A stretch of 64,000 nt of DNA from CAVPFA01 sp963703655 (GTDB lineage: Bacteria; Actinomycetota; Acidimicrobiia; Acidimicrobiales; Bog-793). The stretch covers positions 1,054,001-1,118,000 of the forward strand of contig CAVPFA010000003.1 of assembly GCA_963703655.1 (NCBI GenBank). Direction: 5' to 3'. Shown here in pieces: positions 19,507-28,838 of the stretch. Positions within the stretch are counted from its first letter, which is position 1, and each line of letters starts with the position of its first letter. The notes below the pieces were generated by a model, which saw only the letters and a program-made list of their open reading frames with translations, did no database searches and was not told the DNA's origin. The position numbers and the translations under genes were made by a program.

Positions 19507-20534
19507 GCGATCTGCTCCTCGGTTGCTTGCGGATAGGCGAGATCGTGCGGCGTGCCGCCGGCGGAGCGGAGCGCCTCGGCGCCTCCGACGATCTCCATGA
19601 TCTCGGTCGTGATGGAGTCCTGGCGAGCGCGGTTCATGACCCGCCGCAGGGTCTTGATGAGCTCTTCGGCGTTCTCGGTGGCAGCCGACATGGCCCGCTG
19701 GCGGGCGGTGTGCTCCGAGGCGGACGCCTCCAACAGCGCGCCGTAGATCGAGGCCTCCGAGTACCGAGGGACGAGCCTCGTCAGCAGCTCCTCGACGTCC
19801 GGCTCGAATTCGAAGTAGCCGAGTCTCGCCTCTGGCGCGGGAGAGTCGAGGGTATCTGCTCCCGCCTCGGCCCCGGTCACTCCCGACTCCGCGGCCATGT
19901 AGTCCAGCCGCGAGACCCCGGGCGGCAGATGGTCCAGCTGCCCGCTGGTCGGCAGGACCGGGAGCAGCTGGCGGGTTGCCACCATCTGGCTGCCCGCCGA
20001 GCGGAACCGGGTCGAGATGACCTGCACGAGGTCCACCTCGCCCTCGAGGAACGGCGGCACGACCGCAGCGGCCACCCTCCGCGCATCTTCGAAGGTCGGT
20101 CGGTCCGACATCCCGGCGAACTGCCTCTCGACGGGCTGGCGGCGGAACCGGAAGAAGGCCTGTGCCTTCTTACCGACCGCCATCACCCGGTAGGTCCTAC
20201 CCTCCGCCGTCCCGGCACGGATCACGCGCTCTGCGGCGCGGAGCACCCCCGAGTTGTAGGCGCCCGCCAAGCCCCGGTCCGCAACGATGACGAGCGCGAG
20301 GACGTTCCGGGGCGACTCGGGGATTCCGAGCAGCCGCGTGGGATTGCCGCTCTCGGAGGCGGTCTCGGCGAGGATGTCGGAGATGCCTTTGATGTAAGGG
20401 CGAGAGCCGGCGATGCGTCCCTGGGCGCGCACGATCTGCGACGCCGCAATGAGCTCGAAGGACCGAGTGATCTTCTTCGTCGACTCGACCGTCCTGATTC
20501 GTCGGCGGAGTATCCGCTCCTGACCGCCAGCCAT
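19503..20534 (-). CDS. atpG: ATP synthase F1 subunit gamma
   Basis: Rotor shaft of F1. The family start is MAGGQERILRRRIRTVESTKKI at ATG 20534, five bases after the atpA stop; an open frame further upstream overlaps atpA and is ignored. The C-terminal helix has ASEHTARQRAMSAATENAEELI, the rotor segment. At 343 residues it is longer than the usual 290-310. The extra length is mostly in the middle, around residues 190-240 (TSGQLDHLPPGVSRL and a Gly/Ala/Asp-rich stretch), outside the shaft helices. Confidence 0.95.
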
Positions 20535-20538
20535 TGGC

Positions 20539-22152
20539 CTACTCGGCCTGCTTCTCGCCGGCGCCGGCCGCGGCCGGGCCTGCGGCGGCCGGGGTCGGGT
20601 TTGCGTCCGCCGCGCCGCCACCAGCCTGGTCCGGCCCGGCCGACGGACCGAAGCCTCGCTTGAACTCCGCGATCGCCGCCTCGACCTCGGCCTCGTCCGG
20701 CAAGGCGCCGGTCTTCGCGATCTGGTCGAGCATGTCGGAATGGCGCGCCCGCATGAACGCCCGCAGCTCGGACTCGAAACGCTGCACCTCTTCCACGGGC
20801 ACGTCGTCGATGTGCCCGCGCACTCCCGCGTAGATGACGATGACCTGCTCCTGCACCGGCAGAGGGACGTTCAGGCCCTGCTTCAGAAGCTCCGTCAGCC
20901 GGTAGCCGCGATCGAGCTGCGCCTGCGAGGCCTTGTCGAGCTCGGAGCCGAACGTCGCGAACGCCTCCAGCTCCCGGAACTGCGCCAGGTCGATCTTGAG
21001 CGTGCCGACGATCGACTTCATCGCCTTGATCTGCGCCGCGCCTCCCACCCGTGAAACCGAGTTCCCGACGTTGAAAGCCGGCCGGACCCCGGAGTAGAAG
21101 AGGTCGGTCTCGAGGAAGATCTGGCCGTCGGTGATCGAGATGACGTTGGTCGGGATGTAAGCGGAGATGTCACCTGCTTTGGTCTCGATGATCGGCAGCG
21201 CCGTCAGCGACCCGCCGCCGAGCTTGTCGGAGAGCTTCGCCGCCCGTTCGAGGAGACGGCTGTGGAGGTAGAAGACGTCGCCGGGATACGCCTCCCGGCC
21301 GGGAGGACGGCGCAGGAGGAGGGAGATCTGGCGGTAGGCCTCGGCTTGTTTGGAAAGGTCGTCGTAGACGATGAGCGCGTGCTCCCCGTTCTCCATCCAG
21401 TGCGCCCCGATCGCGCAGCCTGCGTACGGGGCGAGGTACTTGAACGGTGCCGGCTCCGAGGCCGGCGCCGCGACGATGACCGTGTACGCGAGCGCGCCGT
21501 GATCTGCGAACGTCGCGACCGTCTGGGAGATGGTCGATCCCTTCTGGCCGACCGCGACGTAGATGCACTTCACCCCGGCGTCGCGCTGGTTGAGGATCGT
21601 GTCGATCGCGATCGTCGTCTTGCCGGTCTTGCGGTCGCCGATGATGAGCTCGCGCTGGCCGCGGCCGATGGGCGTCAACGCGTCGATGACCTTGATGCCG
21701 GTCTGGAGCGGCTCTGAGACAGGCTGGCGGGAGATGATCCCCGGCGCCTGGATCTCGAGACGGCGGTCGACGGTCGCGCCGAGCGGACCCTTCCCGTCGA
21801 TCGGCTCACCGAGGGGGTTCACGACGCGCCCGAGCAACGCATCGCCGACCGGCACCGACAGGATACGGCCCGTCGAGCGCACGACCTGGCCCTCGTCGAG
21901 GCCGGACATCGTGCCGAGCACGACTGCGCCGATTGACTCCTCGTCGAGGTTGAGGGCGAGGGCTACGGTCCCGTTCTCGAACTCGAGCAATTCGTTCACG
22001 GTTGCTCCCGGCAGGCCGGTGACGCGTGCGATGCCGTCACCGATCTCGGCGATTCGGCCGACCTGCTCGGCTTCGGTCTCGGCCGTGTAGTCGCTGACGT
22101 TGCGCGCCAGCGCTGCGGCGATGTCGTCGGCGTTGATCGTGAGCTCGGGCAT
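20539..22152 (-). CDS. atpA: ATP synthase F1 subunit alpha
   Basis: Non-catalytic nucleotide-binding subunit of F1. P-loop GDRKTGKT at 172-179, signature PAFNVGNSVSRVGGAAQIKAM, and the VYAGVRGHIDDVP C-terminal region. The last 35 residues are a Gly/Ala/Pro-rich tail (FGPSAGPDQAGGGAADANP onward) beyond the usual end. Actinobacterial alpha subunits often carry a C-terminal extension that suppresses ATP hydrolysis; a similar role here is inference. ATG start. Confidence 0.97.
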   Translation of the reverse strand: MPELTINADDIAAALARNVSDYTAETEAEQVGRIAEIGDGIARVTGLPGATVNELLEFENGTVALALNLDEESIGAVVLGTMSGLDEGQVVRSTGRILSVPVGDALLGRVVNPLGEPIDGKGPLGATVDRRLEIQAPGIISRQPVSEPLQTGIKVIDALTPIGRGQRELIIGDRKTGKTTIAIDTILNQRDAGVKCIYVAVGQKGSTISQTVATFADHGALAYTVIVAAPASEPAPFKYLAPYAGCAIGAHWMENGEHALIVYDDLSKQAEAYRQISLLLRRPPGREAYPGDVFYLHSRLLERAAKLSDKLGGGSLTALPIIETKAGDISAYIPTNVISITDGQIFLETDLFYSGVRPAFNVGNSVSRVGGAAQIKAMKSIVGTLKIDLAQFRELEAFATFGSELDKASQAQLDRGYRLTELLKQGLNVPLPVQEQVIVIYAGVRGHIDDVPVEEVQRFESELRAFMRARHSDMLDQIAKTGALPDEAEVEAAIAEFKRGFGPSAGPDQAGGGAADANPTPAAAGPAAAGAGEKQAE

Positions 22153-22194
22153 CAGTGGGGGTCCTTTGTCCTCTGGTCTGTTTCTACGTCTGGT

Positions 22195-23156
22195 TCAAGA
22201 GCCTTCATGGGCGGGATTCGACAAGTCGGGCAGCGACATCCCGCTCGAAGGGGCAAGGGTCTCGCGGAGCTGGTCGAGACGGTGGCGCACGGAGCCGTCG
22301 ATGACCGTGTCGCCGATGGCGATGGTCATCCCGCCGATCACCGAATCGTCGATCTGCACCCGAACCTCGACCGGGCGCCCCACCGCTTCGCTGGAGGGCC
22401 TCTGCGAGCCGTGCGCGCTCGGCGTCGTCCAGGTCGACGGCCGAGCGCACCTCGGCGACGCGCCGGCCTCGCTCCTCGGCGGCAAGCTCCGCGAGCCACT
22501 CGAACGTACCGACGAGGTCTCTGACGTGGCCGGCCTTCAACACGTAGGCGACAAGCCTCACCGTCGCAGGCTGCACCCTGCCCTCGAGCAGATCCTCGAC
22601 GAGACCGACCCGTTGCGCCAGCGCGATCGAGGGGTCCCCGAGAGCCCTGCGCAGCTCACGGTTCGTGTCAACCAGCCTCGCGAAACCGAACAGCTCGTCC
22701 TCGATGTCGTCGATGCGCTCCAGCCGGTCGACCTCCTGGAACAACCGGTCGGCGTAGCCGCGGATGCGCTCGCGCACCGCCGTTCGACCGCCGAGGAGCT
22801 CCTCGGACGGCGTAGGCCGAACCCTGGCTGCCTCCACTGCATCGGCGGTCTGCTCGGCGAGGTCCAGCAAGGCGCGGGCAGGACGAGCCGGGAGCTCGGC
22901 AGCAGGTTCCACGAGGACGGCCCATGACAGCAGCGCCTGAGTCTCACGTGCCGCCTTGGCCTCCAGGAGATCGTGGACGACGCCGCGCCGAGCCCGGGCC
23001 GGGATCATCGGGTCCGTGAGGACGTTGCGGAGCGACTCGGAGCCGACGAGCGCGCTCGAGAAGGCGGTCGAGATCGGTCGCGACGTCGCGGGAATGTCCT
23101 GCCGCGGCAGCCGACTCCAGGGTCGCTGTCGCGTAACCGCGGAGCAGATCTCTCAC
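22195..23156 (-). CDS. atpH: ATP synthase subunit delta, extended, with duplicated N-terminal-like domain (two frame breaks)
   Basis: Peripheral-stalk subunit that holds F1 to the b subunits. Translated across two one-base breaks (near 23055 and 22390) it gives about 319 residues, versus about 180 in E. coli. The ends are typical: a GYATATLESAA start, and VRVQIDDSVIGGMTIAIGD with DGSVRHRLDQLRETL at the end. Two delta N-domain-like units occur: LRNVLTDPMIPARARRGVV in the first and LRRALGDPSIALAQRVGLV in the second. This recalls the extended delta part of the mycobacterial b-delta fusion. GTG start at 23156 overlaps the atpF' stop as GTGA. The breaks are probably sequence errors in an essential gene. 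Confidence 0.85.
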
Positions 23157-23626
23157 GCCATCGCCTCTGCGGCCTCGATCGTCTCTCCGATGAGCGAGCG
23201 CTGGCGTGCCGCATCGAGCTCCGCGGCTACAACGAGGCTGGTCGCGGCCATCACGATGGTGCCGACCTGCCGGACGACCTCGTCGCGGGCTCGAAGGCGC
23301 TCGAATTCCGACTCGGCTGCTGCGCTTGCGACAATCCTGTCGTACTCCTCGCGCCCGCGGCTCTCGCCCTCGAGCCGGAGCTGGGCAGAGGTCTGGTGCG
23401 CCGACTCTATGATCGCCGTCGCGTCCGCTTGGGCCGCCTCCAGTGAGGCACGTGCCTCGGCCAGCTGGCGCCGGCTGGTCTCTCGGGCCGAATCGGCGGA
23501 CTCGATCGACGATCGGATCGTTTCGGACTGCTTTCTCATCATCCTGCGCAGCGGGGGCCGGACGTAGCGGTAGATGAAGCCGAGCAGCAACAGGAAGCCG
23601 ATGACCTCGGCAAGGTAAGACGCCAC
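23153..23626 (-). CDS. ATP synthase subunit b' (second b-type subunit)
   Basis: Peripheral-stalk b-type subunit: a short N-terminal membrane helix (YLAEVIGFLLLLGFIYRYV), then a charged Ala/Arg/Glu coiled coil to residue 157. It directly precedes and overlaps atpH. This layout matches the N-terminal b-like part of mycobacterial AtpFH, but here as a separate gene. With the preceding atpF the operon therefore encodes two b-type subunits. ATG start, intact frame. Confidence 0.85.
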   Translation of the reverse strand: MASYLAEVIGFLLLLGFIYRYVRPPLRRMMRKQSETIRSSIESADSARETSRRQLAEARASLEAAQADATAIIESAHQTSAQLRLEGESRGREEYDRIVASAAAESEFERLRARDEVVRQVGTIVMAATSLVVAAELDAARQRSLIGETIEAAEAMA

Positions 23627-23628
23627 GA

Positions 23629-24169
23629 CTAGCTCCGCCCCGCCGCCGTGGCGACAGACTCGTCGATGAGCTCGCGGTGGCGATCGGCGTCGACACGACT
23701 GCCGAGGACGCGCTCGGCCGCGGCGACGACGAGCGTGTCGAGCCGTCTGACGAGCTCCTCGCGGACTCGCCGGCTCTCGGTCGCGATCTCGGCCCGGGCG
23801 ACATCGAGCAGCCGGTCGTACTCCTCATGACCTCGCTGGCGGCCTTGTTCGTGGGCCTGGTCGGCGCCCGATTGGCGTCGTCGAGGATGGCGCGTGCCTG
23901 GGCCCGGGCTTCGTTCGAGCACGCGCTCGCGCTCGGCGCAGCACGCCCTGGCGCTCGGCGCGTGCCTCGTCGGCCTCCTGCAAGGCGCCTCGGATACGCA
24001 CCCGCCTCGTCTCGGCCACCTCCTGGAGCGGCGGCAGGATCCACTTCGCGATGATCCCGAGCACGATCAGGAAGATGACCAGCTCGACGACGAACGTGCC
24101 GTTCGGGATGAGGAAGTTGCCCCCGCCAGATGACGACGGTGTCGAAGTCCCGGCGCTTGCAGACAGCAT
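23629..24169 (-). CDS. atpF: ATP synthase subunit b (three frame breaks)
   Basis: First b-type stalk subunit. ATG 24169 starts a short polar leader, then the membrane helix in FLIPNGTFVVELVIFLIVLG and the conserved IIAKWILPPLQEV. The coiled coil must be pieced together from three frames between about 23960 and 23850: ARAERQGVLRRA, then ERERVLER, then NEARAQARAILDDANRA, then DQAHEQGRQRGHEEYDRL to the end (VATAAGRS). The 541-base span is one base over a multiple of three. Each piece has proper b-subunit character, so indels in the sequence are likelier than decay. Confidence 0.8.
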
Positions 24170-24187
24170 GCGGCAATACCTCCGTCG

Positions 24188-24448
24188 CTACTTCTTGGCG
24201 AGGACGAAGACGAACAGCACCATGAAGACGAGGTTGATGAAGTACATGGCTTCGACGAGACCCACGATGATGAACATGATCGTGAACAACCGGCCCTGCG
24301 CCTCTGGCTGGCGAGCGACGCCGGCGATCGTCTGGCTGCCGGCGAGGCCGTCGCCGATGGCCGCGCCGACAGCGCCACCGCCGAGGGCGAGACCGCCGCC
24401 GACCATGGCGCCGGCGAGCTCGATCGCCTGGTTGAGGTCATTTGCCAT
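24188..24448 (-). CDS. atpE: ATP synthase subunit c
   Basis: Ring-forming proteolipid that carries ions through Fo. 86 residues, two membrane helices: GGGLALGGGAVGAAIGDGLA (helix 1) and FIIVGLVEAMYFINLVFMV (helix 2), with the ion-binding carboxylate E66. The polar loop ARQPEAQG between them contacts F1. No Na+-type ligand pattern was noticed, so proton coupling is likely. ATG 24448 with an AGGGAGTAGGAG-like ribosome site. Confidence 0.97.
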   Translation of the reverse strand: MANDLNQAIELAGAMVGGGLALGGGAVGAAIGDGLAGSQTIAGVARQPEAQGRLFTIMFIIVGLVEAMYFINLVFMVLFVFVLAKK

Positions 24449-24539
24449 TTGTTTCTCCTACTCCCTTTCTGAACGGGTTGGGGTTCTCTGGGGCCGCGCC
24501 GAGCCCCGGGTCGGCACGTGTGGGCACCGTGGAGCATGC

Positions 24540-25271
24540 TCAATGGTCCCCCGACATCGCTGACTCGAAGTAGAGGATCGTGAGCAGCGAGAAGATGAAC
24601 GCCTGTACGGGCGCTACGAACAGGCCGTCGAAGATCTTCCAGACCAGGTCGGGAATTGGCACGACGAACGGCGGGAAGAGCGCCCAGATCAGCAGCAGCA
24701 TGATCCCGCCCGGAGAAGATGTTGCCGAAGAGCCGGAGCGCAAGGGTGATGGGCTTGGAGATCTCCTCGATCACGTTGATCGGGAAGAGCGCCTTGTAGG
24801 GCCTGAAGTAGTGACCGATGTAGTGGCCCAGGCCCTGGCTCGGATCCACGTCGCGTGCACGAGGATGATCACGGTGAGCGCCATCGCGTACGTCAGGTTC
24901 ACGTCCCCCGTCGGGGCAGGCAGGTACTGGGGGTTGTGCCCGGTCGGGATCATCTCGAGCCAGTTGCAGAACAAGATGTAGAGAAACAGCGTCATCGCGA
25001 GCGGCACGACCCTGCGCCCCTTCGAGCCGATGGACGACTCGACCTGGCGCGACACGGCTTCCGAGAGGGTCTCGAAGGCGAGCTGCATCCTGCTCGGCAC
25101 CCCGGCGGTGATGTGCACGCGGACGGCCAGTCCGATTCCGATCACCAGCACGCCCGCGACGAGCGAAGCGAGGACGTCGAACTTGTTGACGGTCAGGCCG
25201 AACAGCTTGATCGTCGGCGAGCTGCCGATCGTGATCGCATTCGCGCTGGCGATCAGCCCGAAGGCGCTCAT
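24540..25271 (-). CDS. atpB: ATP synthase subunit a (two compensating frame breaks)
   Basis: Stator channel of Fo. Pieced across two breaks (a missing base near 24848, an extra base near 24707) it gives 243 residues with normal order: TLFLYILFCNWLEMIPTGHN, a His-rich loop GLGHYIGHYFRPYKALFPIN, the essential Arg in SKPITLALRLFGNIFSG, and the last helices GIMLLLIWALFPPF and VQAFIFSLLTILYFESA. ATG 25271 overlaps the atpI stop as ATGA. The middle piece is read in a different frame from both ends. All conserved residues are present once the frame is repaired. Confidence 0.9.
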
Positions 25272-25684
25272 GTGACCGCTCCCTGGTGGAGCAAGGTCGC
25301 CACCAGGTTCAGCACGAAGAGGAAGTAGAACACGGCGACACCCCCGAGAACGCCCATGCCGAGCGGCAGGTTCACGAGCACCAAGACGATGGCGACCACG
25401 GTCGTCGCAGCGAGGCGCATCAAGGTGTTCGTCGCCATCGGGCGCCTGATCTTGGTCAGCCCGGAGGCGTTCAGCTTCGACGCCGTCGACATGACGAGGC
25501 GGATGTTCAAAAGACCGAGACCGAGGCCGAGGCAGGCGCCCAGGCCGGCCAGTGGGTAGCCGACGAGCGACAGCGAGACGAGCGCGGCGACGGCGACGCC
25601 GCCTGCGGCGAACACCGTGCGCCGGAGCATCCTCGAGATCTCCGGCAGGTCAAGCTGCTCCAGTACTGCTGCGAGTCGCTCCAT
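25268..25684 (-). CDS. atpI: ATP synthase subunit I-like membrane protein
   Basis: A 138-residue protein with four hydrophobic stretches (GGVAVAALVSLSLVGYPLAG, ACLGLGLGLLNIRLV, LAATTVVAIVLVLVNLPLGM, VAVFYFLFVLNLVATLL). This topology and position, just before atpB, fit the AtpI assembly factor that helps build the c-ring. The ATG at 25684 is chosen; an upstream open frame runs through AtpZ in another frame and is not coding. The sequence is poorly conserved, so the call rests mainly on topology and context. Confidence 0.75.
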   Translation of the reverse strand: MERLAAVLEQLDLPEISRMLRRTVFAAGGVAVAALVSLSLVGYPLAGLGACLGLGLGLLNIRLVMSTASKLNASGLTKIRRPMATNTLMRLAATTVVAIVLVLVNLPLGMGVLGGVAVFYFLFVLNLVATLLHQGAVT

Positions 25685-25752
25685 GCCCTCTTCTTGATTG
25701 TGCCGAGGACAGCTGCGGGCGGCCCGTCGGGGGCCGGCCACGCCGCTGGCTC

Positions 25753-25977
25753 TCAGAGAAACGTCTTGATCTCGAAATAGACCGCCACTACCGCGGCGAC
25801 CAATCCGATCGCCAACCCGACGAACGTCAGCAGCACGCCGGTTCGGAACGTCCTGTCCAGCCAGTACCCGCCGCCGACCCCGACAGCGATGCACAGTGCC
25901 GTCGTGACACCCATGCCGATCAACGTGCTGAAGCTCGGTGAGGGCCTCCTGCTCACTCCGGTCGCCAATCCTGGCAT
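25753..25977 (-). CDS. AtpZ-like small membrane protein
   Basis: About 74 residues with two membrane helices around LIGMGVTTALCIAVGVGGGYWLDRTF and VLLTFVGLAIGLVAAVVAVYF. The GYWLDR turn between helices is the AtpZ/AtpI hallmark. First gene of the ATP synthase operon. The start is ambiguous: ATG 25977 is taken, TTG 25989 is possible. AtpZ partners AtpI in Mg2+/assembly roles in other bacteria; the role here is inferred. Confidence 0.75.
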   Translation of the reverse strand: MPGLATGVSRRPSPSFSTLIGMGVTTALCIAVGVGGGYWLDRTFRTGVLLTFVGLAIGLVAAVVAVYFEIKTFL

Positions 25978-26067
25978 CGCCGCCCCCAATTCAGCAAGAC
26001 GACACGCCTCGGCCCACCGTCCACCCGCTTGGGTCCTCGAGAGCTGAAGGGCGCTGCCGGACCGCCC

Positions 26068-27366
26068 TCACCCGGCGGACGCGACACCGCCCGGGTAGGG
26101 GTCGAAGGTCCGGCACAGCTCCCTGACGGCGCCGTGGACCGACGCGAGCTCGTCGGGGTCCTCACGGCCGCGGAGCGCCCGGGCGACGAGCGAGGCGACC
26201 TCGGCCATCTCGGCTTCACCGAGCCCGGCAGTCGTCTCCGCAGCTGACCCGAGCCGCAGCCCGCTCGCCACGAAGGGCGGCCTCGGGTCGTTGGGAATCG
26301 CGTTTCGGTTGCAGGTGATCCCGCTTCGGTCCAGGACCTCCTGGGCGACCTTGCCGGTGAGCTCCGCGTCGAAACTCCGGAGATCGACGAGCACGAGGTG
26401 ATTGTCGGTTCCGCCGGCGACGAGGCGGAACCCCTGAGCGGTCAGTGCGTCGGCCAGCGCCGAGGCGTTCCGCACCACCTTGGCCGCGTAGTCGCGGAAC
26501 GCCGGCTCGAGCGCCTCTGCGAAGGCCACAGCCTTCGCCGCGATGACGTGCTCTAGTGGTCCACCCTGCAGGCCGGGGAACACGGCCGAGTCGACCGCTT
26601 TTGACAGGTCGGCTCCGCAGAGGATTGCTCCGCCGCGGGGGCCGCGCAGGGTCTTGTGGGTCGTGAGCGTGACTACGTCCGCAACGCCAACAGGATCCGG
26701 ATGGACCCCGCCGGCGATGAGGCCCGCCGGGTGCGCCGCGTCGAACATGAAACGGGCGCCGACCTCGTCGGCGATCTCGCGGAAGCCGAGCGGGTCGATC
26801 GCGCGGGAATAGGCTGTCGCGCCGGCGACGATAAGCTGAGGCCTCTCGCGGATCGCCAGGTCACGGACCATGTCGAGGTCGATCCGTTCACCGGAGCCGT
26901 CGGCGGCCGCGGGCGTGACCCCGTAGGCGACGAACCGGTACAGCTTGCCCGTGATGCTGACCGGCGAGCCGTGGGTGAGGTGCCCTCCCTGGTCGAGGCG
27001 CATCGCGAGAACGGTGTCTCCCGGCTCGACGAGCGCGAGATACGCCGCCAAGTTCGCGTTCGCCCCGGCGTGGGGCTGGACATTGGCGTGCTCGGCCCCG
27101 AACAGCTGTCTCGCTCGGTCCCGCGCGAGATCCTCGACCTGGTCCGCGACGACGTTTCCTCCGTAGTAGCGGCGGCCGGGGTATCCCTCGGAGTACTTGT
27201 TGGTCAGGACCGAAGCGGTGGCGGCGAGCACGGCAGGAGAGGTGAAGTTCTCCGACGCTATGAGCTGGAGGCTCGTTCGCTGGCGCTCGAGCTCGTGCCC
27301 GAGCAGCGAGTGCAGCTCTGGGTCGCCAGCCAGCGCACCGGGAAAGAAGGGGCTCGGGGCGAGCAT
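26068..27366 (-). CDS. glyA: Serine hydroxymethyltransferase
   Basis: PLP enzyme that converts serine and tetrahydrofolate to glycine and methylene-THF. 432 residues. ERQRTSLQLIASENFTSPAV and NKYSEGYPGRRYYGG at the N terminus, PHAGANANLAAYLAL, the DAAHPAGLIAGG segment, and the PLP lysine K238 in LTTHKTLRGPRGG are all present. ATG 27366. The upstream 49 bases include the right-end hairpin of the tnpB element, so the element sits just before the glyA start. The promoter position is unclear. Confidence 0.97.
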   Translation of the reverse strand: MLAPSPFFPGALAGDPELHSLLGHELERQRTSLQLIASENFTSPAVLAATASVLTNKYSEGYPGRRYYGGNVVADQVEDLARDRARQLFGAEHANVQPHAGANANLAAYLALVEPGDTVLAMRLDQGGHLTHGSPVSITGKLYRFVAYGVTPAAADGSGERIDLDMVRDLAIRERPQLIVAGATAYSRAIDPLGFREIADEVGARFMFDAAHPAGLIAGGVHPDPVGVADVVTLTTHKTLRGPRGGAILCGADLSKAVDSAVFPGLQGGPLEHVIAAKAVAFAEALEPAFRDYAAKVVRNASALADALTAQGFRLVAGGTDNHLVLVDLRSFDAELTGKVAQEVLDRSGITCNRNAIPNDPRPPFVASGLRLGSAAETTAGLGEAEMAEVASLVARALRGREDPDELASVHGAVRELCRTFDPYPGGVASAG

Positions 27367-27398
27367 CGCACCGAGTCTAAGGGCTCGCCGTGCAATAA

Positions 27399-27415
27399 CT
27401 CGCGTGGAACGCGAG
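27399..27415 (-). repeat. Right-end hairpin of the tnpB element
   Basis: A perfect 6-bp stem with 5-base loop (CTCGCG-TTCCA-CGCGAG on the minus strand) begins one base after the tnpB TAG. Subterminal palindromes at the right end are typical of IS200/IS605-type elements and form part of the 3' scaffold of the TnpB guide RNA. The element end and the guide would lie just beyond, toward glyA; the exact boundary cannot be fixed from this copy alone. Confidence 0.55.
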
Positions 27416-28618
27416 CTACCGGCTTACCGGCTCGGCGTTCACGAGGTGACCCTCGATCCCGCCCTGGGCCAGCCCGGCCCTAAGGATGTTGCGAGCGGCG
27501 TTTACGTCCGCGTGGTCGCTGAAGCCGCACGACACGCAGGAGAACTTCTGCTTGTCACGGTTCTTGGAAGCGACGTGGCCACAGCTCGAGCACCGCTGGC
27601 TCGTGTGCCTGGGGTTCACCGCGATGACTCTCCTACCAGCGTCTTCCGCTTTGTAGGTGACCATTGCGATGAGCCTTGCCCAGCCCGAGTCAATGATGGC
27701 GTCGTTCAGGGCCGATTTGGCGGCGACGTTGGCACCAGGATTGTCTACCGTCCCTCTCGCCGAGCGCGACATGTTGGAGACCTTGAGGTCCTCGTGCACG
27801 ATGACGTCGTTGTCGTCGACCAATAGACGGCTCAGCTTGTGGAGAGAATCTTTGCGCCGGTTGGCCTCCTTGTGCTTCAAGCGGGCGATATCGGTCGTGG
27901 CTTTCTTGTAGCGGTGCGAGCCGCCGCGGTGAGCCGATCGTCGCTGTTGAGCGAGCGCGAGCGCCAGGGCGAGGCGTCGCCGGTGACGGGGGTTCTCGTG
28001 AAGGCTCCCGTCCGAGCAGGCTGCCAGCACGCCGACGCCGAGGTCGATCCCGATCGCATTTCCCGTCGGGGCCAGCTCGTTTGTCGGAACCTTTGCGCAG
28101 AACACCGTCGCCTCGAAGTGACGGGCGCGCCGGCGGACCGTGAGGGTCTTCGGCGTTCCGCGAAGCGGCCGGTGCAAGTTGAGCTTCACATGGCCGACGC
28201 CCTGGACATAAAGGCGCCGTGCCTTGTCGTCGAGCTTCCAGCCGGTCACGTCGCACCAGGAAAGCGAGTCGAACCGGGACGCAGACTTGAAACGCGGGTA
28301 GCCGGGGGCCTGGCCGGCCTTGAGCCTGCGGAAAAAGCCCGCGAAGGCCTCGTCGAGGCGTGTGAGGGTGCCCCTACAGACCGTGATTCCGAACGGGGCG
28401 AGCTCAGGCCGCAGCTGGGACAGACCAGTCAGCGTCTTGTACTGGTCGAACTTGGAAGGGACCTTGACACTGCTGAGCCCGCGTCTTTGCCAGTCGAAGG
28501 TCATCTTGCGCTCTTCGAGGGCTGCGTTGTACAGCTCGCACTGGAGCCGCATCGATTTGCCGAGAGCCTGGCCCTGTCTCACCGTCGGGTGAAGCGGGTA
28601 GGTGAACGTCCGGTACAT
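27416..28618 (-). mobile_element. tnpB: Solo TnpB (IS200/IS605, IS1341-type), RNA-guided nuclease family
   Basis: 400-residue TnpB starting at ATG 28618 (MYRTFTYPLHPT). N-terminal helix-turn-helix/WED-type region, then a RuvC-like domain with all three acidic residues: D192 in AIGIDLGVGVLAA, E276 in VIVHEDLKVSNM, and D371 in SDHADVNAARN. The zinc ribbon between them has CSSCGH and CVSCGF (C343, C346, C361, C364). No TnpA transposase is nearby, so it could move only with help in trans. It splits an otherwise tight tsaC-glyA neighbourhood. Base composition is less extreme than its neighbours, consistent with transfer. TnpB proteins cut DNA guided by an RNA from the element's right end. Confidence 0.92.
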
Positions 28619-28621
28619 GAA

Positions 28622-28637
28622 GCGAACACTAGTTCGC
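28622..28637. repeat. Palindrome upstream of tnpB, possible left-end hairpin
   Basis: gcgaac-acta-gttcgc is a perfect 6-bp stem with 4-base loop, three bases before the tnpB ATG. It could be the left-end hairpin of the element. The rest of the gap to tsaC (about 28640-28838) has no recognisable gene or other structure. No matching target duplication is expected for this family. Confidence 0.35.
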
Positions 28638-28838
28638 AAGTGTGACACTGGACCCAGGCCTGCAGCAGGTTCTCGGGCGAGAGGCCCGGACCTATCCGGC
28701 TTCTCGGATCGCGCGACTCAAATTCCGGCGCGCCCTAACTGCAAGCTCCGAACGCCCTTCGAAGGAGGAGGCGCCCCGGCTCGCCAAGAGGCGGGCCGCG
28801 GCCGATGCCGTCCTGAATGGCCCCATTCTCAAGGCCCC

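Noticed and set aside
22195..25271. ATP synthase pseudogenes or programmed frameshifting
   Set aside because: No slippery sites of the usual kind were noticed, breaks fall at several unrelated places, and the residues stay conserved; indel errors are simpler.
27416..28618. Cas12-type CRISPR effector
   Set aside because: Length of 400 residues, IS1341-type order and absence of any repeat array fit TnpB, not Cas12.
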